Assembly (NCBI GenBank): GCA_963965975.1
Contig: OZ014414.1
Coordinates: forward strand, 1,302,001 to 1,366,000
Length of the DNA: 64,000 bases
DNA from: Xestospongia bergquistia
Taxonomy: Eukaryota; Porifera; Demospongiae; Haplosclerida; Petrosiidae
Reading direction: 5' to 3'
Shown one piece after another: positions 24,001-34,290 of this stretch. The notes beneath the pieces are model-generated. The model had not been told where the DNA came from, searched no databases, and saw only the letters and a list, made by a program, of their open reading frames with translations. The first letter of the stretch is position 1. Every line of letters begins with the position of its first letter. Position numbers and translations under genes: made by a program.

Positions 24001-26867
24001 ATGGAGCCCAAACTTACTACCCGACTTAAGCGTAAACGTCACCTTTTACCAAATAGAATGATATGCCCAGAATGTAAAAGCAAAGGATTGCACAATTATG
24101 ACTTGATTGAGATTTGGAGTCAACTACTTATTAATGAAGTAAGCGTATACTTATAATTATATTAAGCAGTTAATAAAGTATGCTATATATATTATTATTT
24201 TTTATATGCTTATATACATAGGAGAAATGTAAAGTTCCTGAGACAAAAAAATTGAATGGAGGCAAGTTAAATTAATTTTTATTAAATTAAAAATGTATGA
24301 AATAATTCAACTATTGTTTAGAACCATTAACTGCTGATGATGCCTGTTCTGTGGTAAAAGGACTAGAAAAACTTTCAGACAATACATTACACGTTGCTGC
24401 TCGATATCTAGATATGCCAGACTTCCTGACTTCTGCAAAAAGGAGAATGTGGAGGAAATGTATGACCATGATCCTAGATTGGGAAGACAAGTCATTGTTA
24501 AGTGAAGATGAGGAACTGAAACGAGAAGCCTCTAAGAAAGTTCTTGCAATAAAGCTTATGCATGCAGCCAATGAAATATACACAGTGAACAAAGAAGAGA
24601 GCAGAGCTTTAGAAAATGTAGCCAAATCACTTAACTTTGAAGGTATGTTTGGCTATATTTGTGCGTATGACACTATATTTGTGTTAATTGACATCATAAT
24701 AGTTATAACAGTATATGTAGTAACATAATGAGTAACTTTTCTTTTTTCACTAGTTCCAAATGATATGAAATTAGATAAAGAAAGAAAATAAAGGATATGC
24801 CTGCTTATGCAAGCACAATGATACTGAAGTTATTAAAATAGATGGAAATTATTAAAATAGATACCCATTGCACATGTTAATTAAAGTGGCATTCATATAT
24901 GTGACATTATTAATTAATTTATTTTTGAAAAAGGTTCACTAGTGACATTTCCAGCTAAAGCTATAATTGCTTCAAAATGACAGCTTTTAGTTTAAACAAT
25001 TTAATATTCCAATTAAATTGCAATAAAATATTTAGGATTAAATAGAAGTAGCTGCTTAAAATTTTAAATATATATATTGGCTGATTCTATTTTGATTATT
25101 GTCTTCTTTTACAGTTACCTGCAGTATGTCAATATCTGGCAAAAGTGATCAAAACGCTCAAAATGAAGATGCCTTGTTACCAAAGAGGAAGGACTATACT
25201 GATATTATTAACACAACAGGTATAATTATAGCCTCCAATATTTTAAACTCATTCTTAGTTGCCACACAGACTTATTACAAGAGATGCTGATTGTTGGAAA
25301 GAAAGTTTGCCAATGCTATGCTAACACCGAAAATATAGTATCAGTAGAAGACTGCGGCTTAACACTAATCATCCCAGCAGAGGTCATCATACCAGCAGAA
25401 TCTTCATATGAAGTAACTGCTCAAGGTTTGTGGGGTGAAAGCAAGTTTAAGTTTCCTGAAGGTAGCAAACTTATTAGTGGTGTGTGCCATATATCAGTAT
25501 CTAATTTGTCTGAGCTTAACAGACCGGTTTCTGTCCTCCTAAAGCATTGTGCTGAGATAACTGATGAAAATCAGACCAAATATCTGAGCTTTGTGATTGC
25601 TAAATCTGGTCCACCCTTCAAATTTGAATATTTGCAAGGAGGAACATTTTCCTTGCAATCTCAATATGGCCACATATGTCTTAAAAGATTTTCATTACTT
25701 GCAATAGTAGTTGTTATTAGTGGTGTTGCAATTGGTGCACTTGCTACCTTGGGACAGCCTGTTGTTGAAGCTGCTGTTGGAGTTGTTACTGATTTATTAG
25801 GTAAGAATAAAACATAATATTGCTTTAAGACTTATTTTAAACATGTCAGTTCATCCTAGATGTCACTATGAAGCTTATATTTTTTACAAAAACACTGGTT
25901 CCAGGAACTGGGATATGAATTTTGTTGTCATTCAAGATCATCCTTACTCTACGGTAATAAATTAAATATAACAACAGTCTTTTATATTTGCTTATTTTAA
26001 CAGTCTCTAATTGAAAAAAGGAAGTTTGAATATGGAACAAAAGATGATAGTTTTAGATTTTGCTTTACTGAAGATTCACTGTTGTTATCTGATTTCCCTG
26101 AAGAAGGAGAACTTCAAGGTTGGACTGTGGTGCCAAAGCGTGCACTCAAGGTAAATTTACTGCATTATCCAGAATTAACTGTACTTGAAGTAATAATAAA
26201 TGAAGAGTAATTTTCTTAAACATAGATTGACAAGAGTCAAGCTGATGATTTCAATATGTCAAAGAGTGCAAATCCTCCTTATATTTCTGTAATAATAAGT
26301 TGTAATCCAGATTGTAAAAATATAACTGGCCACTACATTACTATTAAAGGAGTTGACTGTCAATCTTTCTTGTTCCTAAAACTTCAGAGCTTAATATATG
26401 AGACTTCAATCAGTAAGTGTTCTTTTGATAATCTATATACATTTAAAAAGTTTAACTAAAAGTGATATACTAGTTTTTCAGTTTGCTGAATAAAAGATAT
26501 AGTTATGAAAGTGAATATTCTAAACCTTTATGTCTTTACTAAGTATGGTATTATAAATTTGTATTTCACTATAGATATCTTAAGGCAAGCTCCTGACAAA
26601 AAAGAAGTACTTGAAATATTGTCTAATATTAGTGCCCGCTGGCATCACATTGGTCTAGCTCTTGGTGTTAATAGTAATGATTTGGAGAATATAGAAACTG
26701 ATGCACAAGATCACACCATTAAACTCAGTAAAGTAATTGAAAAATGGATAACTACTCAATCATCTCCTGTTTCCTGGAAAACATTGATTTCTGCTATTGA
26801 AGGACCTATTGTTAATGATAAACAGAAAGCTACTGAGATCCGTCACTACCTTAATATTAATCAGTAA
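21040..26867 (+). CDS. Array gene A: P-loop/COR-like/Death-like/ZU5/UPA-like/Death, 1298 aa
   Basis: Thirteen exons: 21040-21069, 21142-21184, 21646-21761, 21813-21891, 22238-24138, 24222-24261, 24322-24642, 25115-25219, 25270-25800, 25850-25953, 26004-26150, 26226-26412, 26575-26867; every phase agrees. The large exon has a degenerate P-loop (GLPNSNLS, no Lys), a G3-like INMWEIG, a winged-helix region resembling ROCO COR (FGSIIDVSLID to HEVDKLF) and a CxxC near its end. The next long exon is Death-like (MILDWED). Then come ZU5 (CGLTLIIPAEVI to NRPVSVLLKH), a hydrophobic stretch, a UPA-like region (NWDMNFVVIQDHPY) and a canonical Death domain (WHHIGLALGVNSNDLENIE). An alternative last exon (24754-24791) would end the protein at 855 aa without ZU5-Death. 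The donor at 24262 is GC. Likely an intracellular death-fold signalling scaffold; nucleotide binding is doubtful. Confidence 0.85.
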
Positions 26868-26961
26868 CTTCTCACATATATAGAATGCATAGCTTTTGTT
26901 ATCTACTTTTTTTCATTTAATCTTTGTAAAAAAAATATAGTATATAAAGATATATATGTTA

Positions 26962-27223
26962 CAGTAAGATTGTGTATATAGCAATTTTGCAAAATCCCTG
27001 AAACTTTCAGGAAGTTTGTGAAATCACTTTTTCACATACATTTTCTCTTAGGGACTTCAGGTTAGGGTTTAGGGTTTAGGGAGTTTTTTACTTAGGGACT
27101 TCAGGTTATTGTTTAGGGTTTAGGGTTAGGGTTTTATGAAGTCCCTATAAGTGAAAAAGTGATTTCACAAACTCCCTGAAAGTTTCAGGGATTTCACAAA
27201 TCCCTATATACACAATCTTACTG
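26962..27223. mobile_element. MITE with TA target duplication and internal telomere-like repeats
   Basis: 262-base element with long near-perfect terminal inverted repeats (about 75 bases each, starting CAGTAAGATTGTGTATATAG). It is flanked by TA on both sides (26960-26961 and 27224-27225), as for Tc1/mariner-type insertions. The centre holds two tandem units with TTAGGG/TTTAGGG runs (about 27061-27135). There is no coding capacity. Confidence 0.8.
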
Positions 27224-27401
27224 TATGTAACACACACCATATGAGTATGATTGAAAGTAATAAAGATGATTATCACGTTACATTTTTAGAGTGATGCCCC
27301 TGACAAATTTCAATATGTTATATATTTGATTCTGGTGAGTTTCAATTGGTAAAATTTAAAACATTCAGGTAAAAATGCTAATAAAAGAAACATTATAAGT
27401 A

Positions 27402-27635
27402 CACTGTAAAAATTAACATGTCATTTTAACAACTAATTTGTAGTTTACATTGGTGGATTACTATGGAATTTAGAATTTATGTGAATTAGTCATTGTATAA
27501 TTTGTTGATATGTAAACATACAACATACCAACAAATTACATAATGAATAATTCTCAAGAATTCTAAATTCCATAGTAATCCATTCACATAAACTACAAAT
27601 TAGTTGTTAAAATGACATAATTAATTTTTACAGTG
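27402..27635. mobile_element. MITE-like element with long inverted repeats
   Basis: 234 bases with terminal inverted repeats beginning CACTGTAAAAATTAA and extending, with small differences, inward for about 70 bases on each side (shared TTTTAACAACTAATTTGTAGT). The sequence differs from the element at 26962. A TA lies at the left; the right flank does not show a clean duplication. Confidence 0.7.
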
Positions 27636-27859
27636 ATATGAATGCCTATACAAGCAATCCTGGATTGATGCTACTAATAAAAAGAAGACAGTTTATATCC
27701 ACAATTACAGATGTTAGTACTAGAGCAAAAGCCATAATAAATTTTAACAAACAACAGTTTTAGAAGCCATTATATAATTTTAGCATATTGATTTGTTTTA
27801 CTCATTCCCTTCTGGAGACAATCTTCAAGATTACAAATTTAAAAGAGTGAAATAAAATA

Positions 27860-28560
27860 TTGGATTTGAAGTGAAATCAGCTAAGACATTAACTGAAAGA
27901 ACATAAACAGCAATGAGGTGAAATGATACCTAAGTCAGAACAAGATTTGATAAAGTAGAGAAAACTGTAATTGATAATGATATTCAATATTAACAATCAG
28001 AGATAGACACTCAGAAAAAAGATAGAAGAACTACAACGATATGTTTCCTCTCAATAGATGGAATTAGAAAATAATGCAAACTTAATTGAAATGCTTTGAG
28101 ACCAAACTGAGCTTCTAAAGAGAGAATTAGAAAAATTATCAAATTCAAGTTCCTATCAATGCATTAAAAAAATTAGACCACAACATATTGCATAGTAGTG
28201 CTGTCTAATATTACCAAATGTAATGCATAGCAAGTAAGCTATATGGCTAAAATACACAAATAGATTATTAATCTTGTCTTTATACACAGATCATTGTGAT
28301 CCACTAAAAATATTTGAAGGCTAACCTTTGTATGGCCATTGAGGTTGATCTTCTTCGTATTGTTAACAGACTCTCGATCTTCTAGTGAATTAATAGCATC
28401 AAATGTCAGAAAAGACATTTCCAGTATGACCGGTTCACCATTATGAGAAAGCTAAAAAAATAGTTCAAAAGATTCAAAGACATTTAGAAGCTCAGAGCAA
28501 TCCAGCTGAACATCTAGAATGAATTGGTGATTATCTTCAAAAGCAAAAAGACCAGTAACT
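27860..28560 (+). pseudogene. Decayed coiled-coil gene
   Basis: Several short open pieces on the plus strand have coiled-coil composition (for example DQTELLKRELEKL near 28105-28140, and IVQKIQRHLEAQ near 28460) but are separated by stops. A part of it (28133-28190) matches 18061-18120. I cannot identify the parent gene. The remaining intergenic sequence from 26868 to 29074 apart from the two MITEs shows nothing else. Confidence 0.45.
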
Positions 28561-29074
28561 GATTAGAATTGGTAGAGACTTCATAGCCAAGTTAAAAATG
28601 AATATTTAGAAAACACAGCATCATAAACAATTATTAATTATTTTCTTTTGTTCATTTATATATATGCTTAGGAGTTCTGTTTATTTATTATATTTTATAT
28701 TTTATAGATTTATTATATGACTTAATCCTCAGAGGCTAAAACTCAATTTAAAACTGAAGGGAACATGCAATTTCATTTTTAAGTGATACGATAGTTAATA
28801 AAAATTTTGTTGTTATATATTTTTTTCAATTTACTGTGTTCACACCGAATGCATCCTTACATACAAACAGCACTTTTTCTCTGTTAACATATTCGCCTGC
28901 TGTATTCATTTTAAAAAATTCCCCTACTAATTTCATATATAAATAATTATTTCCTGAAATTTACATTATATTATAATAACCTCTCATAATTAAATTAGCG
29001 TTATTGTTTTAATTCGACACATTCGTTGATTCAACACTTGTAACTCGTGATTGCGTGTGGTAAGTGCCGATACA

Positions 29075-32000
29075 ATGGATCGATCTGACAGTAGTGGTAA
29101 TGTTCAATGGCCAGGTAAGTTAAACTATCGGATTATCCTGAAAAACGGTATTTTATGAGGGGGTGTGGTCACTAAGCCCCTGACACTAGCTATAGACCCC
29201 TTTACCTTAAGATGCCGTTTTTAAGAGCCATTGACACTAGCTATAGACCCCTTTACCTTAAGATAAAGGATGACCTGACTTCAATATTACTTTAATTAGG
29301 GTTCCAAATCCATTTGAAGTCATGATATCCCCTCACATTGATGCACTCTATGTGACAACATCAGATATTTTGATTTATTATACCCACGGCCAATTACCCA
29401 CTAATTTTATCAAAAAATAATTAATTCCCAAATATATTGGTTCCTTTAACTTACAAACTTCGCTAATAAATAATTATTATAAATTACAATTAATAGTTGT
29501 TATTAAATAAATAATTATATTTATAGCCAAATTAAGCATGGTGAATTTTTAGTGTTAATATATTAGTAGTTTGTTGCATGTGATGTGCTCTACTGATACC
29601 ACACCTTATTCTATGCAGACGTTCATACTCTTACTGAAGGGTGGATTGTTTGCTTCTTTTGCACTTTGTAATGCTTGAGAAGGAAATATATACATAATAT
29701 ATATTTATATGTATATACTGCATATTATATTCCTGTGTGATAGATGTTGCTGTTATGAAGTTTATGATTGAGCACCTTTAGATATGCTACACATTTCCTT
29801 TTTAAGAAGTAGTTTGTTTAGCTACATGACTTCCACAACTTTGTAGTAATTAGTAATCAAACAGCATATGTTTAAAATTGTATCATTAAGTATTATAGTA
29901 CTAAGTGGGAAAGACCCTGAAAAATGGGCACTGCATTAATTTTATTACGTTATGATGCTTTACAATTAATGTGAGAATTGATTTACAAATTATTTAAGTG
30001 CTTATCTGTTATTATGTGAGAATTGATTTACAAATTATTTAAGTGCTTATCTGTTATTATGTGAGAATTGATTTACAAATTATTTAAGTGCTTATCTGTT
30101 ATTATCAAGTCTTTTCACAACTAATAACAAATAACTATAAAAAGTATTAATAAATTGGAGAATAAGAAATTAGCTAAACAACTTCAACTTTTCCCACACA
30201 CTAGCACAATATTATGTGTTATGGAGTTTTCACAATAGTCTTACACAACAGGAAAGCATTTTAAGACAGCTTAAAACAGGCTACACAGTTTTCCCAAAAC
30301 TCAAAAATCCTTATCAAGTAGTGGAATTATTACTAAATTTATAACTGAGTATACATATTATGTATGACATAGTAAGTATCACTAGTTGTGTAAACATTGT
30401 AGTTCCTTTGTACATTAGTCACAAACACCTCATAATTAAAAAATAACATATCATAAGTTTTTCACGATCATATTTCCCTAGTAAACTACACATCATTAAA
30501 TAATTTGTATTGAATGCTTATATAAACACCTAAGTACACAACAAATATTACAAACAATAACAAAAATATCATGTTTCCAATAATTTCATTAATATATGTT
30601 ACTCAATACACACTGAAAGAAATATTAGAATACACAAAATCTCTCGTATCCACATTAACATATACATACTACACAATTTCATACTCACATAAAAATAATA
30701 CTTAAGATGTGTGTATATAATGCATTGGTTAAAACAACCAATTTATGTTAACAGTGCATGTTTAATACTGTCTTAGCTAACATTATTGTTTGTCATTCTT
30801 AGGTCCCATTTTATCCCACACGACACATTATCAGAGTTTTTTTCTACTCTGTGTGGATGTTAAGATTGCAGAAGAGTCACTACAAATTGAAGGTGTAAGC
30901 AGTTCATCTTGGTACTTTCATGGAAGGTCTGGAGTAGTTAAACTTTCAGATAAAGACATATTCAAATGTCTTGCAAGTACATCAAGAAAACACAATGTAC
31001 ATAATGTTGCAAGACAACATTGTGGAAAGTGTCCTATTTTAGAAGTTGACTTTAGCAATGAAAGGTCTTTATATTCATTTCTGCAATCACTTCAAGATGA
31101 TATGTTCCAGTCAGATGTAGCAAAGAGCTTAAAACAGCTTATAGAACCTGGCTATAATATATCTGTTGATGCTAGACTTTATCTTGCTACTCCATCACAT
31201 CACAAAAAAGATTGTATTTTAAAGGAGGTCACATTTGATAACCATGGAGAATGTATTGCACAACTTTTAGATGGAGCTGTTTTTGACTTCAGGTGTGCTT
31301 TTGCTTCAGTTTCAAAAATCACTACAGGTGAGCAAGTGCCTTAATCAGTAAAATTGTTAAATTTAACTATTTCATGAAGATATATCATTACAAGCTGTTC
31401 TTAGAGAACTCAAAGACGTCACTCATTGGTTTCCATTGGGAATTTTCCTTGGCATTCCATACTCTCAAATGAGTAGTATCAAACAAACGCATCCACATTT
31501 CTCACAGCAAAAAGAAGCATTAATAGAAGTTATCCACCTTTGGATGGAGTTAGATGAGGCAACTTGGACAAAATTGATAATAGGTCTCAAAAACTCAGGA
31601 CAAGTAGCTCTAGCAAAGAAATTAGCATCAAAATATGGTATGTGAAACAAAGATACACACTTGTTTATCTTCACTTTACAATCTAGTTCCTGACATGATA
31701 CTTGATCATTGGGAAAAGCAAGACTTTGCTGACAGAAGGATATTAACAGTGTGTTCGATATAATGTAAGTTTATTAATGATATAGTGATTATGTAGGATG
31801 ATGAAGTCATTTCAAAAGTAAAAGTTGTAGAACAAAGTGAGTTAAGACTGGAGAAAGCAAAAGTTGAGTTACAAAACCAGACCATGAAAGAAAGTGATTT
31901 GAAAAATGATTTAGAAGAGATTCGAGAGAGCTTAAAAAAAGTGACTCTTCAAGCTGCCACTTTTGTTCAAAAAAAGGAAGAAGTTAAGTCAAAATTGGAT

Positions 32001-33138
32001 AAACGAAAGAGCCAGAAAGAAAAGCTACTCCAATATTCTAATGATGATGCTGTCGTTTTGGAAATAGTCACAGAAATTGAAGACATGATCTCAGAATTAG
32101 AGCTACAACTAACTGAACTTGAGCTAAATATTTACAAAGAAAAAGCAAATGAAGGTAATCTACAGCACAGACTCCAAGACACACAGAAGAAAATTAATGA
32201 AGAGGAATCAAAATTGTTTGAAATAAAGAAAGAAAAGGAAAAGTTACAAGCAACTTTAGCAAAACATAGACTACAATTTAATAAACTTGTTCAGGAAAAT
32301 GCTGAAAAGAAAGCTTCATATGAAAAGGTACTTGTATATGAAAATATTTCTAAGTTTGTATTGAAACAAAATTTAATAAACATTTTTACAACAGAAAGAA
32401 AGTATAGATGAACATGTGCAAATAACGAAAGAAAGTGAAGATTTTCAAGATGTTCCTGGAATTCATCTTGATCATTGGGGAGTGACAAACGTAATTATCC
32501 TTTATCGATAATAGCTAATATTATTATTTTCTTTAAATATATATAGCGAGGAAAAATTTTTGCTAAATACATACATCAGAATGGAGCATTCCTAGTGCGA
32601 CCAAGTGCCACCAGAATGGGGACATTTAAAGTCTCAGTTGTGTAAGATACTTTTACATGAACTAATCATTAATATCACATCTTCTTGTAAATTTCTATAC
32701 AGAGTGAATAAAGATGTCTATGGATATTGTATTTATCGTAACGATGATGGGCATTACTACCTGTCTTCAGATGCTGAGCGCAAATTTCATACCATCAAGG
32801 AATTAGTAGAAGCTTATGTTGATTCACCATTTCAAGCAAAGATTCGAACCACAGCTAACGTCTACCTTAAACATCCTATTCAGAAGCCTAAGTCATTATA
32901 TAGGCCTGATCAAGTATGGAAAGAGTTTTATGATGTAAAAGAAAAAAGGTCATTTTATTATAATTGTATAACTGGTGTATCAACTTGGGACAAACCAGAC
33001 ACTGGAGGTATCATTCATAGCCCAGAACGAAAGAAGTCGCATAGAAAGACAATTGTTTCCTTTCCTGATCTAGAATGTTATCTTAATCAAATCACTGAAG
33101 AATCAGATGAAGAAGCTGCTTTTGATTCACAAATTTAA
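29075..33138 (+). CDS. Death / coiled-coil / SH2 / WW adaptor protein, 680 aa
   Basis: Eight exons with fully consistent phases: 29075-29114, 30803-31327, 31380-31637, 31687-31748, 31797-32327, 32395-32490, 32547-32641, 32703-33138. Residues 14-188 are a region I cannot name. Residues about 190-275 form a Death domain (HWFPLGIFLGIPYSQMSSIK). Residues 296-472 are a long Lys/Glu-rich coiled coil. Residues about 490-610 are an SH2 domain split by an intron, with the phosphotyrosine-binding GAFLVRPS and downstream HTIKELVEAY. Residues about 618-645 are a WW domain (WKEFYD, FYYN, STWDKP). The tail is acidic. Known roles: SH2 binds phosphotyrosine, WW binds PPxY, Death domains self-associate. The protein therefore looks like a cytosolic adaptor linking Tyr-phosphorylated PPxY partners to death-fold signalling. 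I do not know this domain combination. Exon 1 is the least certain. Confidence 0.85.
29181..29264 (+). repeat. Direct repeat, two copies of about 32 bases
   Basis: TGACACTAGCTATAGACCCC followed by TTTACCTTAAGAT occurs at 29181-29213 and 29232-29264, inside the first intron of the Death-SH2-WW gene, just after exon 1. Confidence 0.85.
29971..30105 (+). repeat. 45-base tandem repeat, three perfect copies
   Basis: Three identical head-to-tail copies of a 45-base unit beginning GTGAGAATTGATTTACAAAT and ending CTGTTATTAT, inside the 1.7-kb first intron of the Death-SH2-WW gene. The perfect identity suggests recent expansion or an active minisatellite. Confidence 0.95.
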
Positions 33139-33479
33139 TGTTTAAAATAATACCTTTTTAATTCTATATTATGATACAAAAATCTTACTGTAACATAATT
33201 AATTTCACTATATACTTGTTTTCATTATATTACCTTGTCTATTGAATATTCCTGTTTCTTATCTTTTTGGTTAAAATTAAAGAAATATTATAATTATATT
33301 GTAGGAGTTGACATCTGAGTATTTGGTAAAGGGAAAGTACATAACTTTATATTTTAAGTTTTAATCAGACTAAATTAATAACAAGTGGTGTGATGTAGAT
33401 GAAGACCTTGGCATTCTTGATATGTTTTGAGTTCTTTAAAAATAAGTCTGTTTGATGATTACATATAATTTGATGGTGT

Positions 33480-33840
33480 TATTCACAGCTTGCAACTACT
33501 AGTGAGTCATATATCATAACCTGGGAGACATTGATTGCCACCATTAAGGAACCCTTAGTTAACAGGCATAAAGTTATGCGACATACATAAACACCTTGCT
33601 GAACATTGCTAAGGGTAATAGTAATTTTGTTGAATATTTATAATAATGCTACTTTTTGCGAACCACATATTTAATGATTTTTGTTATTACATCTATATAG
33701 TACTGCTGATCTAAGTTATTTAATTGTTATCTTGATACATATATAAGAACAATAGTTTCTCTGTTACAATAATATAAGTGTTGTATTAACTTGGGACAAA
33801 TCATCCACTGGTATCATTAATAACTCAAATCAAAAGTAGT
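33480..33840 (+). pseudogene. Relics of a Death-domain exon and a WW exon
   Basis: About 33515-33600 resembles the end of a Death domain (readable as TWETLIATIKEPLVN, compare SWKTLISAIEGPIVN in gene A) and then breaks up. About 33778-33840 resembles the WW exon of the preceding gene (ACTTGGGACAAA with downstream GGTATCATT). The two relics lie in that order downstream of the intact gene, so they could be what is left of a second, similar gene or of a tail of gene A type. The rest of 33139-34290 shows nothing else. Confidence 0.5.
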
Positions 33841-34290
33841 TGCATATTATATCTTTTAGTTAATTATCCTGAACGTAATTGTTAAAGTGGTTTATTTGTA
33901 ATAAATATACTACTTTCAATAACTACTTGACAAGATATACAGATCAATGTAAGCAAACTGTGATAACATCACAGCTAACAGCTGATAACAGATTTTTTGT
34001 TAGAGACATTAATGTTATAATGTTAATCATAAGTCACGCTGTCTGCAGTGTATGTATAGACTAGGAGTAAATTTATTACCACCCCTTCATTAGTGGATTT
34101 CTACTGATTACGTATTCATAAATTGTATTTATTTCGTTACATCACATGTCGTAATTAATTAATTAATTAATTATGCTTGAGCACGCCCATCTTGTTACTT
34201 TTAAATTACGGAAGTTGCTTTTTGCTTTCAGCTATAGCATAGATACTCTACTATCTATGGCTATAGGAACTTCAAAGTGATTGTAATCAA

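Noticed and set aside
27061..27135. Telomere-like repeats as a chromosome end or fusion point
   Set aside because: They lie inside a TA-flanked inverted-repeat element, which explains them without a telomere.
34150..34172. TTAA/TAAT repeats as a possible CRISPR-like or origin element
   Set aside because: Simple AT-rich runs without spacer structure, common throughout this AT-rich window.
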